This document shows, piece by piece, positions 16,981 to 25,560 of a stretch of 64,000 bases of DNA. Every line of letters starts with the position of its first letter. Position 1 is the stretch's first letter. Source of the stretch: Alphaproteobacteria bacterium (GTDB taxonomy: Bacteria; Pseudomonadota; Alphaproteobacteria; JAUHZY01); contig JAUHZY010000001.1 of the NCBI GenBank assembly GCA_030425825.1, positions 1,398,834 through 1,462,833 of the forward strand. The letters run 5' to 3'. The notes beneath the pieces were generated by a model. It saw only the letters and a list, made by a program, of their open reading frames with translations, was not told where the DNA came from and ran no database searches. The translations under genes were made by a program, and so were the position numbers.

Positions 16981-18391
16981 GCATCCTATTGATCTTATTT
17001 TGCTCACGCTGCTCAGCGCCTCGTTGCTGATTTTATGCGGGGCGCTGTTGCGCAAACTGTTTCCCATATTAGAGCGCTTGCACCTCCCTGCATCAGTCAT
17101 TGGTGGCGTATTGGGCGTGATTATCGGACCCCAAATTCTGACTGGTATAGTGTTCAGCGGTACGAAGTTTGGCGACACAGTTCATGAACTCTACGCCATC
17201 GGCAAAAGCCTACCGAGTTACTTAATTGTTGTCGTCTTTGCTGCGCTCATGATGGGCAAAACCATTCCTTCACCAAGAAAAATTTGGTCAAATGCTTCGT
17301 CACATCTGGTGATCGGTTACGGCCTAGCGTGGGGACAGTACGTGGTTGGGATTTTGTTGACACTGCTAGTGCTAATTCCATTCTTTGATGCCAATCCACT
17401 CAGCGGCGCATTGATTGCTATCGGCTTCCAAGGAGGCTATGGAACTGCTGCCGGGCTGGGGGATGTGTATAATCAACTGGGATTTGAGAGTGGCTATGAC
17501 CTAGCTCTTGGAATGGCGACAGCAGGCAAGGTATCTGCTATATTGGTTGGTATTGCTCTAATCAATCTGGCAACACGCCGCAATCAGATAGAATCACCGA
17601 AGCAAAAACGCGAAAAAGAAGAGCGCGAGAAAGTGCCAGAAAAAAAAGCGAAAGCGCTTTATAAAAAACAGCAAAAAGAAAAGCATTTTTCAGCAGACAG
17701 CCTGATTTTGCATTTTGCGTTGTTATGTACGGCCATTGTTTTGGGGTGGACATTAAGAAAGGGTCTATTGCTTATTGAAGTGTTATTCCTCGCAGAAGGT
17801 TCCGAAGGTGTGATACAATATATTCCCCTTTTCCCAATGGCATTGATTGGTGGTATTATATTACAGCTGCTTATCACTAAATTAAGTAAAGAGAAGATGG
17901 TAAATGCTCATCATCTGCACTCCATCAGTCACAGTTTCTTGGATTTGTTAATTGTTGTTGCTATTGCTTCACTTTCTCTCAAAGCCCTAGCTGCAAACTG
18001 GGAGATACTGGCCATATTGATTGCCACAGGGATTAGCTGGAACCTGTGTGTCTTTTTCCTGATAGCTCCAAGACTATATCAGAACGCACCATGGACACGT
18101 GGCTTGGGAGACTTCGCTCACTCAACTGGGGCCACCACCACTGGCCTGCTGCTCATGAAAATTGTTGATCCTAGCGATAAGACCGGCGCTAAATCAAGCT
18201 TCAGTATGAAACAACCACTTTATGAGCCAATCATCGGTGGTGGCTTTGTCACTGCGCTTGCTTTACCGCTCATTCATTCTATAGGGCTGTGGGGAGCATT
18301 GGTAGTGTTTTCAATATTACTAATTCTTGTAATACTGGCTGGCGTCAAAACACTTACCATCAAACCAAAAAACCCTGTACTGAGAAGCTGA
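16967..18391 (+). CDS. GltS-like sodium/glutamate symporter family protein
   Basis: I start at 16967 (474 aa) because this ATG lies within the end of the Pmp3 gene in a coupling arrangement. The protein has about ten hydrophobic helices in two halves, with GltS-like text such as LPASVIGGVLGVIIGP and GLGDFAHSTGATTTGLLLMK. A highly charged cytoplasmic loop (about residues 205-245, nearly all Lys, Glu, Arg and Gln) separates the halves. The likely role is Na+-coupled glutamate or related anion uptake, which fits osmotic stress. The substrate is not proven. Confidence 0.82.
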   Translation: MKPSEHPIDLILLTLLSASLLILCGALLRKLFPILERLHLPASVIGGVLGVIIGPQILTGIVFSGTKFGDTVHELYAIGKSLPSYLIVVVFAALMMGKTIPSPRKIWSNASSHLVIGYGLAWGQYVVGILLTLLVLIPFFDANPLSGALIAIGFQGGYGTAAGLGDVYNQLGFESGYDLALGMATAGKVSAILVGIALINLATRRNQIESPKQKREKEEREKVPEKKAKALYKKQQKEKHFSADSLILHFALLCTAIVLGWTLRKGLLLIEVLFLAEGSEGVIQYIPLFPMALIGGIILQLLITKLSKEKMVNAHHLHSISHSFLDLLIVVAIASLSLKALAANWEILAILIATGISWNLCVFFLIAPRLYQNAPWTRGLGDFAHSTGATTTGLLLMKIVDPSDKTGAKSSFSMKQPLYEPIIGGGFVTALALPLIHSIGLWGALVVFSILLILVILAGVKTLTIKPKNPVLRS

Positions 18392-18499
18392 TTTATACCC
18401 ACTTGATGTCATCTGATAGAACAACCTATCGAGATCTGACGAAAATCCTGAAAAACTGTTCTAGTCAATATAACTGATAGTCAAAAGGAGATTTAAATA

Positions 18500-18808
18500 A
18501 TGGCTACTACTCAAAAAGAAGTGAAAAATATGAAACAAGATATCGCTCAGATTAAAGATATGCTAGCGGATCAACTAGAAGAAATACCCACCAACGGGAA
18601 AACGAAAAACATTTTCAATAAAGAAGATCTGCAGAGCATAGCAAACCAAGCTGGTAAGGGAGTGAGAGCCTTCTTCTCTGACAAACAAAAACAGCTTGAA
18701 GAAGTAAAAACAGCGTGCAAAAAAACTATCAAAGAGCGCCCTCTGACCAGCGCTGCAGTCGCATTTGCTGGCGGCATGCTGATCACCACATTACTGAGGA
18801 AGAAATAA
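18500..18808 (+). CDS. ElaB/YqjD/DUF883-like tail-anchored protein
   Basis: This 102-aa protein has a long charged N-terminal helix and a C-terminal hydrophobic anchor (about residues 80-99), preceded by KERPLTSAAVAFAGG, the hallmark of the ElaB/YqjD group. AAAGGAG precedes the ATG. E. coli members are inner-membrane anchored, bind stationary-phase ribosomes and are stress-induced. The next gene begins one base after its stop, so the pair is cotranscribed. Confidence 0.85.
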   Translation: MATTQKEVKNMKQDIAQIKDMLADQLEEIPTNGKTKNIFNKEDLQSIANQAGKGVRAFFSDKQKQLEEVKTACKKTIKERPLTSAAVAFAGGMLITTLLRKK

Positions 18809-18809
18809 A

Positions 18810-19250
18810 ATGCAGTCAAGCACCCCAGAATTGATGAAGCGGCTTGGGTTGGCTGTGATCGGGCATGTCTTACCAAAAACCTCTGCTCTTTCTGATATTA
18901 TTCGTGATGTCCACCGTGGCTTATTGGCCGCTGTCATCACTGGCGTGCTATTATCATCTCTCGTATTGCTGGGGTGCTTGATGTTTTATCAATTCCTAAT
19001 CGCGGAAGGCTTATCCCATCACGGTGCTGTTGGTTTGAGTGCTGGATTATTATTTCTTTTAACCATCATCAGTGGACTGATTGCGGAAAAATATACATCT
19101 AAAGCAAAGCAAGCAAAGAAAAAACTAACACCATTTACCGCTGATAAAACAGAAGCAAATACCGCCAGCATCGAATCCCTTCTTCAGGCATTTATAGACG
19201 GTCTATGTGAAGAAAAAGACTCTGTCAAAAAACAATCAGGTCATAGGTAG
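18810..19250 (+). CDS. Holin-X/YqjE-like membrane protein
   Basis: This 146-aa protein has two transmembrane helices (about residues 37-63 and 72-90) with soluble ends. It follows the ElaB/YqjD-like gene by a single base, the same arrangement as yqjD-yqjE, which supports a phage-holin-superfamily YqjE-like assignment. A true phage holin role is unlikely because no phage genes are nearby. Function is unknown. Confidence 0.65.
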   Translation: MQSSTPELMKRLGLAVIGHVLPKTSALSDIIRDVHRGLLAAVITGVLLSSLVLLGCLMFYQFLIAEGLSHHGAVGLSAGLLFLLTIISGLIAEKYTSKAKQAKKKLTPFTADKTEANTASIESLLQAFIDGLCEEKDSVKKQSGHR

Positions 19251-19354
19251 GCACATGAAACGCTGGCATATTCACAAAGCCCTGCTGGACAGCCTATGTA
19301 TGTCTACCCTTAATGTGAGTTTCGCGCTTTTACCATATTGTACAGGATTTAAGA

Positions 19355-20374
19355 ATGGCCAATAAAAAAACACAGCAATATCGTTATTTGGGGTTTATCT
19401 GCCTGGTGCTGGGCTTTGCCGTAATACACTGGCTAAAGCCAGTGCTTTTGCCACTGGTCATTGCATTATTCATGATTGCAGTAGCATGGCCTATTACCAT
19501 CTGGCTGAATAAATTATTTCCAAAGCACATCAGCTATGTTCTTTCATATGTAGCCTTGGTCGCTATCCTTGGTACATTTGGTGGCATTGTGTATCTATCA
19601 ATTTCTGAACTGACAAACCAGCTGCCTCAATATGAAGAGCAATTTCTTGCGCTATTAAAAGAGGCTCGCCTCATATTAAGAAGCTACGGCCTTCCAGCGC
19701 CGCAAGAGTTCAACCCTGAACATTTACAAAGCTTCATCACACCACTTATCGGGACATTTTATACCATGATGGGGCATGTTATTCTCATTGTAGCACTTGT
19801 GATACTTGGGCTTCCTGAACTGGTGTTTTGGGAAGATAAGCTGGAAAACTGCCTTGGCAAAGATGGAAGTAGCTGGCAAAAAGCGGGGGCCGAGGCTGCG
19901 GCGTCATTCCAAAGATATATGACCGTGATGACCGGTATCGGTCTAATTGCTGCTGCACTTACAGCAGGATTCTCATGGATAGTCGGGTTGGATTTTGCCC
20001 TGCTATGGGGATTAATTGCTTTTATCATGAACTTTATACCCGTGCTGGGCGCAGTCTTAGTGCTGATACCACCTGTATTAATCGCTATGATGCAGTTTTC
20101 TGATCCCGCACAAGTCTGGGCCGTAGTAGCTGGGATTGGCCTCATTCAATTCTTCATGGGAAATGTGATTGATCCGAAATTCCAAGGCAAGTTTCTCTCC
20201 ATGTCCCCGGTCGTGATATTAATGAGTATTGCTTTCTGGAGCTTTCTTTGGGGTCCAGCTGGCGCGTTTTTGGCTGTGCCTCTCACCCACATTTTTATGG
20301 TGGTATGTTATCAGTTTACGAATACAAAGCGGATTGCCTGTCTGCTTTCTGAAGGAAGAGGAACGTGTAAATAG
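19355..20374 (+). CDS. AI-2E/PerM-family transporter (first copy)
   Basis: This 339-aa inner-membrane protein has about eight helices. The C-terminal half carries the family text GLDFALLWGLIAFIMNFIPVLGAVLVLIPP and FMGNVIDPKFQGKFLSMSPVVI. Members include TqsA (AI-2 export) and Na+/H+ antiporter-type proteins; the substrate cannot be chosen here. It stands about 100 bases after the YqjE-like gene. A second, divergent paralogue lies at 61324-62382 in a housekeeping context. Confidence 0.9.
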   Translation: MANKKTQQYRYLGFICLVLGFAVIHWLKPVLLPLVIALFMIAVAWPITIWLNKLFPKHISYVLSYVALVAILGTFGGIVYLSISELTNQLPQYEEQFLALLKEARLILRSYGLPAPQEFNPEHLQSFITPLIGTFYTMMGHVILIVALVILGLPELVFWEDKLENCLGKDGSSWQKAGAEAAASFQRYMTVMTGIGLIAAALTAGFSWIVGLDFALLWGLIAFIMNFIPVLGAVLVLIPPVLIAMMQFSDPAQVWAVVAGIGLIQFFMGNVIDPKFQGKFLSMSPVVILMSIAFWSFLWGPAGAFLAVPLTHIFMVVCYQFTNTKRIACLLSEGRGTCK

Positions 20375-20401
20375 TTAATTTATGCTGCGCTGATGGACTG
20401 G

Positions 20402-20413
20402 CGAAGGCCTTCG
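20402..20413. repeat. 12-bp perfect palindrome upstream of entericidin
   Basis: CGAAGGCCTTCG reads identically on both strands, about 80 bases before the entericidin ATG. Its position in the promoter region makes an operator possible. I see no second copy in the window. Confidence 0.5.
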
Positions 20414-20493
20414 AATTGAACACTGACTTGTTACTCCATACTCTCTAGACTACATCAAGTGATGTTCTGCTAACCTAACTAAAGGAGAAAGCT

Positions 20494-20646
20494 ATGCTGA
20501 ATAAAGTGAAGTTACTTTCTATTACTGTTGCGCTTTTCAGCCTTGTTGCCCTCAGTGCGTGTAATACCATTGAAGGTGCAGGCGAAGATATCAAAGCTGC
20601 CGGCGAAAAAATTGGAGAAACAGCTTCTGAGAACAAAAACTATTAA
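20494..20646 (+). CDS. Entericidin-like lipoprotein (50 aa)
   Basis: This 50-aa small lipoprotein has a Lys-containing N terminus, a hydrophobic core and a lipobox ending LSAC (acylated Cys at residue 23). An entericidin-type tail, [19 protein letters not shown], follows. AAAGGAG precedes the ATG. EcnA/EcnB proteins were described as an antidote/toxin pair of the envelope; only one copy is present here. It is followed after 11 bases by the second DUF1328 gene, with GGAG between, so the two share an mRNA. Confidence 0.88.
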   Translation: MLNKVKLLSITVALFSLVALSACNTIEGAGEDIKAAGEKIGETASENKNY

Positions 20647-20657
20647 AGGAGACAACC

Positions 20658-20834
20658 ATGTTACGTTTATCACTCATGTTTTTTGTTGTGGCCATTGTCG
20701 CAGCCTTATTTGGCTTCGGCGGAATTGCTGCGGCATCTACTGAAATTGCACAGTTTATTTTCTTCATCTTTGTGGCGCTCTTAGTCGTTTCCCTTATTTT
20801 TGGGGCAATTGACAGACGATCTGGCCTCAAATAA
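20658..20834 (+). CDS. DUF1328 small membrane protein (second copy)
   Basis: This 58-aa protein has two hydrophobic helices and the FGFGGIA signature, paralogous to the protein at 11060-11242. GGAG lies seven bases before the ATG. It is the last gene of the entericidin transcript, closed by a strong terminator. Confidence 0.85.
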   Translation: MLRLSLMFFVVAIVAALFGFGGIAAASTEIAQFIFFIFVALLVVSLIFGAIDRRSGLK

Positions 20835-20839
20835 ACCTT

Positions 20840-20873
20840 AACAGGGCACTCTTGAAGCGTGCCCTGTTTTTTT
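20840..20873 (+). terminator. Strong intrinsic terminator
   Basis: A perfect 10-bp GC-containing stem (AACAGGGCAC with GTGCCCTGTT) surrounds a 9-base loop and is followed by a run of seven T residues from the stem end. It closes the entericidin-DUF1328 unit. Confidence 0.92.
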
Positions 20874-20958
20874 ACCTATTATAAATAATTACTACCTATT
20901 CGTCATCAATACTCCCACTGTAACCGGAAAGATATAAAACAATTTCGCAGATTAGTTT

Positions 20959-21192
20959 ATGGAAGAAAAACACTCTATTAACAAGTATATTGCTCAGAAA
21001 ATGCGTGCCCGTAGAGCGGCGTTAGGCATTACTCAGGCAGAGCTGGCATATCGCATGGCAATTAGCCCACAACAAATACAAAAATACGAAAGTGGGAAAA
21101 GCAGCATGTCCGTACACAGGTTGCTGCAAATCTGCAGGGTGCTTGAAGTTAAAACCTCTTATTTTCTAGATCATTATACGCCATCTAATTAA
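20959..21192 (+). CDS. XRE-family helix-turn-helix regulator
   Basis: This is a 77-aa single-domain DNA-binding protein. The HTH reads RRAALGITQAELAYRMAISPQQIQKYESGKSSM, typical of Cro/C1-type repressors, and residues 49-77 resemble the SinR/HipB-like C-terminal helices. No ligand domain is present. It is the last gene of the accessory block before the tRNA-Ser. It could regulate the stress genes or be a remnant of a mobile element; neither is proven. Confidence 0.88.
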   Translation: MEEKHSINKYIAQKMRARRAALGITQAELAYRMAISPQQIQKYESGKSSMSVHRLLQICRVLEVKTSYFLDHYTPSN

Positions 21193-21240
21193 TCAGATAT
21201 CTCAACGGAATATTTGTGGTATGTATCGGATTATGATGAA

Positions 21241-21333
21241 TGGCGGAGAGGATGGGATTCGAACCCACGATACGAGTATTCCCCGTATAACGGTTTAGCA
21301 AACCGCCGCCTTCAGCCTCTCGGCCACCTCTCC
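21241..21333 (-). tRNA. tRNA-Ser (anticodon GCU)
   Basis: The minus strand gives a 93-base class II tRNA. The acceptor stem GGAGAGG pairs with CCTCTCC, the CCA end is encoded and the long variable arm expected for serine is present. The anticodon loop TTGCTAA has GCT, reading AGC/AGU codons, and the T-loop GTTCGAATC is intact. Its 3' end points toward the accessory block on the left. Confidence 0.96.
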
Positions 21334-21370
21334 AACCTGGACCCTTCAAGCATAAAGCTGAAGGACTGGC

Positions 21371-21400
21371 ACTATAAAGGAAAAAAGTGCTACTTATCAA
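21371..21400 (-). promoter_or_regulatory. Sigma-70-type promoter of tRNA-Ser
   Basis: On the minus strand TTGATA (21395-21400) and TATAGT (21371-21376) are separated by 18 bases. The -10 element lies 37 bases upstream of the mature tRNA 5' end, leaving a short leader with a small CTTCA...TGAAG hairpin. Confidence 0.65.
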
Positions 21401-21408
21401 GCATCATA

Positions 21409-22320
21409 TTAATCAAAGCTTATTTTTCTTAAAACGTCTTCAAGCAAAATATCAGATTGCAAGTCTTGTCCGATCAACGATATCACCTTCTTTGATTTTG
21501 GCGCACAGCGATGTGGTTCAGAAGCTTCTGCGAAAAGCATTACGCCTTTTACGCCAAGAGCGGCTATCAAGTGCGCTGGCCCTGTGTCGTTCCCAACAAA
21601 AAATTCTGCATCACGGGCCAAATCTGCTAGATCATCAAAACTTGTTTGGCCAATGAGAATCTCTGCACGCAAACAGCGTTGTTCAATTTCAGGGATAAGG
21701 TTTCTTTCTGCATCACTTCCGATAAAGACAGGAACAACATCATGCTCTAGAATTTTATTTGCAAGCTCAATAAAATAAGGCCACCTTTTAAAGGTTTTCC
21801 CCTTAGAGGCACCTGGGATAAGAATAGCATATGGTTTTTGTACCTTCATGTCCCTTCCCTGTCCTAGCCAAGAAAAATCTGCCGCCTTAACAGGCTTGAC
21901 GCCGGCTATTTTAATTTGTTCGTCCAGACGATCGACATTATGCATATCACGTCGACCTTCCAAATTTTGAGGGTGAGAACATCCTGCTGCAATCCCACAC
22001 CATTCAGGCTTTGGTTTTCCAAGCATTTTAAAATAAAAACCTGTGCGATCAGAGTTTTGAAGATCATAAATACGACTTATTTCTTCATGCTCAATTCTTT
22101 TCTTAAGCCTGCGCCAGTCAAATGTCCAAAGTGCCTTTCGCTGATCAGTCCAAACGGCGTCAAAACAACCCATTTTTTCCATTAAGTCTTTATAAGGTGG
22201 CGTTGTTAAAAGAATTAAGCGATCATTTTTATGGTGCTTCCGTAACGCCTGAAAGTGTCCAACTGCTTGAACAGTGTCACCAAATGCGCCATGCTTTATA
22301 ACAAGAATGTTTTTTGTCAT
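21409..22320 (-). CDS. Glycosyltransferase family 9 (ADP-heptose:LPS heptosyltransferase-like)
   Basis: This 303-aa protein has two Rossmann-like halves. It shows the N-terminal IKHGAFGDTVQAVGHF of family 9, the nucleotide-sugar region ILIPGASKGKTFKRWP, and the C-terminal VGNDTGPAHLIAALG that binds ADP-heptose in WaaC/WaaF. The probable role is adding a sugar to the LPS core at the cytoplasmic face. It overlaps the upstream GT4 gene by 4 bases and ends the ihfA-merR-GT4-GT9 run. Confidence 0.88.
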   Translation of the reverse strand: MTKNILVIKHGAFGDTVQAVGHFQALRKHHKNDRLILLTTPPYKDLMEKMGCFDAVWTDQRKALWTFDWRRLKKRIEHEEISRIYDLQNSDRTGFYFKMLGKPKPEWCGIAAGCSHPQNLEGRRDMHNVDRLDEQIKIAGVKPVKAADFSWLGQGRDMKVQKPYAILIPGASKGKTFKRWPYFIELANKILEHDVVPVFIGSDAERNLIPEIEQRCLRAEILIGQTSFDDLADLARDAEFFVGNDTGPAHLIAALGVKGVMLFAEASEPHRCAPKSKKVISLIGQDLQSDILLEDVLRKISFD

Positions 22321-23450
22321 TTCAAAATGCTTTTATAAATTTTGACAGTTTGCTCACACATTTTAAGTTTGGTAAAATTCTGTGCATTTATGATAGCAGC
22401 TTTTATGGTTTTATCACGCATCGGCTTTGAAAGATTCAAAGCATTGATCAATGCATCAGCTAAACTATCAACATCACCAGGCGTAACAAGCCACCCTGTT
22501 TTATTATCTTTCACAGTCTCACAAGCACCACCATGTTTGGAAGCAATTGTTAAGCGGCCCATCGCCTGAGCTTCAATCGCTGTACGGCCAAAGGCCTCTG
22601 GCTTTGTTGAAGGACAAACAACAATATCAGCAACCATATAGGCCGCTGGCATATCACGACAGACACCCGCCAAAACAACTTTTCCTGCAAGACCTTCATT
22701 TTCAATGAGCTGCGTTAAATGAGAGACGTAACTTTCACGGCCTTCTCCTATGAATAAACACTGAATATTTTCTTTTTCTTGTAGAACCTTTTTCAGGGCA
22801 GAAATTAAATCCTCATGGCCCTTCCAATGGGTCAAACGGCCTGGCAACATAATAATATGTGCATCTTCTTTCACACGCCACTGACTGATAAGGTTTGCGA
22901 TACGCACTTCAGAAACTTTATCTGGATGAAATGTTTCAACATCAACCCCTCTTGGAACAACTGTTATCTTCTGATTTTCTGCTAAATAGTCACTATATAC
23001 ATCTTCAATATGCTTCTTGATGTACTTTGAAGGTGCAATCACCTGCTGCCCTCTAAGCATCCCACTATTATACCAGCGCTTCAGACGAGACGCATGTCCA
23101 TACGCACCATGAAATGTTGTCAGCATTGGCACATCAGCCAAACGGCAAGCACGCGACGCAACCCAAGCAGGGCCACGCGATCGAACATGAACAAGATCAA
23201 TTTCATGATCTTGGATAAACTTTTTCAGGACGTGTGATTGACGAAGATAATGAAGAGGATTTTTTGATTTTATTTTTGGAAAAATATCATGTCTTATCAA
23301 GGCGCGATCTAACTCTACAACCATAGGACCGCCAGAAGAAATAACATAAGGATCCCATCCAATAGATTTTAAATGTTTTGCTGTATCAATCGTTCCTCTT
23401 TCAACACCACCAGAAACCAAAGAAGGAAGAATTTGTAGAATTTTGGGCAT
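22317..23450 (-). CDS. Glycosyltransferase family 4 (GT-B fold)
   Basis: The start at 23450 (377 aa) has AAAGGA six bases upstream; the longer frame from 23492 would overlap the MerR gene and lacks a signal. The protein has a GT-B fold: an N-terminal acceptor half with SGGVERGTID and a C-terminal half with LPGRLTHWKGHEDLI and the nucleotide-binding CPSTKPEAFGRTAIEAQAMG (E-x7-E motif). The likely role is LPS or surface-glycan synthesis with the coupled GT9 protein. Confidence 0.88.
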   Translation of the reverse strand: MPKILQILPSLVSGGVERGTIDTAKHLKSIGWDPYVISSGGPMVVELDRALIRHDIFPKIKSKNPLHYLRQSHVLKKFIQDHEIDLVHVRSRGPAWVASRACRLADVPMLTTFHGAYGHASRLKRWYNSGMLRGQQVIAPSKYIKKHIEDVYSDYLAENQKITVVPRGVDVETFHPDKVSEVRIANLISQWRVKEDAHIIMLPGRLTHWKGHEDLISALKKVLQEKENIQCLFIGEGRESYVSHLTQLIENEGLAGKVVLAGVCRDMPAAYMVADIVVCPSTKPEAFGRTAIEAQAMGRLTIASKHGGACETVKDNKTGWLVTPGDVDSLADALINALNLSKPMRDKTIKAAIINAQNFTKLKMCEQTVKIYKSILK

Positions 23451-23460
23451 CAAAATTCCT

Positions 23461-23850
23461 TTAAATACGGCTGAGCGTCGTTTGAAGGTCATCTCGAAGA
23501 GACTTCAGCGTTGACAGAACACGCTTAAGAGACTGTTCCTGGCTGTCTGTAATAGGCTGAATATTGATGTCACGATCTTGAGGCGCATCGGATAAATGCG
23601 GAAGATCTTGTGACGTTTTTAGGTATTTCTGCGCGCCCTTAATCGTAAAGCCCTCATCATGAAGAAGTGTACGAAGCTTTATCAAAAACGAAATATCCTC
23701 TGCGCGGTAATAGCGCCTTCCGGAACCTCTTTTGACAGGGTCTATCTGCTTAAATTTCTTTTCCCAAAAGCGCAAAACATGCGGCTCAACACCGACTTCT
23801 TTTGCGGCTTCACCAATTGTTCGGAGGGCATCTTTAGATTTCTCTGGCAC
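23461..23850 (-). CDS. MerR-family transcriptional regulator
   Basis: This 129-aa protein has an N-terminal MerR winged HTH (TIGEAAKEVGVEPHVLRFWEKKF, RRYYRAEDISFLIKLRTLL) and a short C-terminal part without metal-binding cysteines. It follows ihfA by 11 bases, a conserved alphaproteobacterial neighbour arrangement. The target is unknown. Confidence 0.9.
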   Translation of the reverse strand: MPEKSKDALRTIGEAAKEVGVEPHVLRFWEKKFKQIDPVKRGSGRRYYRAEDISFLIKLRTLLHDEGFTIKGAQKYLKTSQDLPHLSDAPQDRDINIQPITDSQEQSLKRVLSTLKSLRDDLQTTLSRI

Positions 23851-23861
23851 GTTTTAACACC

Positions 23862-24170
23862 TTATGATGTTGAAGACTCACCTGAGTTTACCTTATTACG
23901 CATCATTCTTGAAGAGCGAAATGTAACAACACGACGCGGCGTAATCATCACTTCTTCTTTGGTCTTTGGGTTTCGGCCAATTCTCTCTGTTTTCTTACGT
24001 GTAACAAATGTACCAAACCCAGCAAGCTTAACCTGTTCTTCTGTTTCCAAAGATTTTGATATTATTTCTAGAAAATCATCAATAATATCAAGAGATTCTG
24101 TTCTAGAAAGACCGACTTCCTTAAAAATTGCTTCGCTCAAGAATGCTCTTGTAACCGTTTGATTTGACAT
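23862..24170 (-). CDS. ihfA: Integration host factor alpha subunit
   Basis: This is a 102-aa HU/IHF-fold DNA-bending protein. Dimer helices (TRAFLSEAIFKEVGLSRTES) precede the beta-arm with RIGRNPKTKEEVMITPRR; the proline in RNP is the intercalating residue. IHF acts with the beta subunit at promoters, recombination sites and replication origins. The likely origin is about 20 kb away. The 139-base gap to divergent tyrS should hold promoters for both. Confidence 0.94.
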   Translation of the reverse strand: MSNQTVTRAFLSEAIFKEVGLSRTESLDIIDDFLEIISKSLETEEQVKLAGFGTFVTRKKTERIGRNPKTKEEVMITPRRVVTFRSSRMMRNKVNSGESSTS

Positions 24171-24309
24171 TTTTACCTCTTTTATATTGTGCCTAAGATG
24201 AGTAAGGTTGACGTAAGTAGCATATAATCCAACGCCTGGTCAACCAACAAAAGGGCGGAAATCGCGGTTTATGGCAAAAAAATTTGAACAAAAACATGAA
24301 GGTATCTAA

Positions 24310-25560
24310 ATGTCGGAAGATAATTTAAAATCTGAGTTCCTCAAAACCATTTCTGAACGAGGGTTTATTCACCAATGCACAGCGATAGAAGAGCTAGACA
24401 CACAGCTTTCCAAAGAAAAAATATCTGCTTATATCGGCTTTGACTGTACAGCAGACAGCCTTCATGTCGGCAGCCTTGTGTCAATTATGCTACTAAGGTG
24501 GCTGCAAAAATTTGGACACACCCCCATTGTTCTAATGGGTGGCGGCACAACAAAGATTGGCGACCCCTCTGGAAAAGATGAAGCACGACAACTTCTTTCA
24601 AGCGAAGGTATCCATAAAAACATGATGGGTATCCGAGAGGTGTTTACAAAATATATCGACTTTACAGATAATATCAAAAACCCTGGGTTTATGGTAAACA
24701 ACGCAGACTGGCTTGATACCCTCAACTATATAGGTCTTTTAAGAGATGTTGGTCGTCACTTCTCAATTAATCGCATGCTGACATTTGATTCTGTAAAACT
24801 GCGCCTTGAGAGGGAACAAAACCTCAGCTTCTTAGAGTTTAACTACATGATTTTACAATCATATGATTTTGTTGAGCTTAATAAGCGATTTGATTGTACA
24901 TTACAAATGGGCGGATCTGACCAATGGGGTAACATTGTCAGCGGTGTTGACCTTGGACGCAAAATGGGTGCCGACCAGCTTTTCGGCCTCACAACCCCGC
25001 TTATCACAACAGCAAGTGGGGCAAAAATGGGTAAAACAGCAAATGGTGCTGTTTGGTTAAATGAAGCACGCCTTTCTGCTTATGACTACTGGCAATTCTG
25101 GCGCAATACAGAAGATAATGATGTTGGCAAGTTTCTAAAACTGTTTACCGAGCTCCCCATGAGTGAAATTGCAAAACTTGAGAGCCTTGAAGGTGCAGAA
25201 ATAAATGAAGCAAAAAAAGTGCTTGCCTTTGAAGCAACAAAGCTTTGTCACGGAGAAGAAGCCGCACTAAATGCTCAGAAAACGGCAGAGAACGTCTTTG
25301 AAAAAGGAAACACAGACCAAGACCTGCCAACAAAGATACTCAATAAAGAGGCGCAATCACTTCTTGATATTTTAGTTGAAATGGAGCTGTGTAAAAGCAA
25401 AGGTGAAGCACGGAGACTTGTTCAGCAAGGCGGCGTTAAATTAGATGACAAAGCCTTGGATGACACCACAAAAGAAATTGTATCAAGCGACTTTGATGGC
25501 AAAGAAACAATAAAACTTTCTGTCGGGAAAAAGAAGCATGTGCTTCTTAAAAAAGGCTAA
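24310..25560 (+). CDS. tyrS: Tyrosyl-tRNA synthetase
   Basis: This 416-aa class I synthetase charges tRNA-Tyr. The HIGH-like motif is HVGS (after GFDCTADSL), the KMSKS-like motif is KMGKT, and the tyrosine-binding text [11 protein letters not shown] is present. The last 65 residues form an S4 RNA-binding domain ([18 protein letters not shown]). The length is normal for the TyrRS type with S4. Its stop overlaps the convergent AsmA-like gene by 4 bases. Confidence 0.96.
   Translation: MSEDNLKSEFLKTISERGFIHQCTAIEELDTQLSKEKISAYIGFDCTADSLHVGSLVSIMLLRWLQKFGHTPIVLMGGGTTKIGDPSGKDEARQLLSSEGIHKNMMGIREVFTKYIDFTDNIKNPGFMVNNADWLDTLNYIGLLRDVGRHFSINRMLTFDSVKLRLEREQNLSFLEFNYMILQSYDFVELNKRFDCTLQMGGSDQWGNIVSGVDLGRKMGADQLFGLTTPLITTASGAKMGKTANGAVWLNEARLSAYDYWQFWRNTEDNDVGKFLKLFTELPMSEIAKLESLEGAEINEAKKVLAFEATKLCHGEEAALNAQKTAENVFEKGNTDQDLPTKILNKEAQSLLDILVEMELCKSKGEARRLVQQGGVKLDDKALDDTTKEIVSSDFDGKETIKLSVGKKKHVLLKKG

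Noticed and set aside
18810-19250. A phage holin.
   Set aside because: No lysis or phage structural genes are near; position after an ElaB/YqjD-like gene points to a YqjE-like protein.
6655-21240. EcfG-type general-stress promoters (GGAAC-N16/17-CGTT) before the stress genes.
   Set aside because: I looked upstream of the PLD, DUF1269, DUF1328, CsbD and entericidin genes and saw no convincing match.
21241-21333. Direct repeat of the tRNA-Ser 3' end marking an att site to the left.
   Set aside because: I found no second copy of the terminal bases in the window, and no integrase gene.
21214-21432. Frames of 71-72 codons on both strands over the tRNA-Ser.
   Set aside because: They are translations of the tRNA gene itself.
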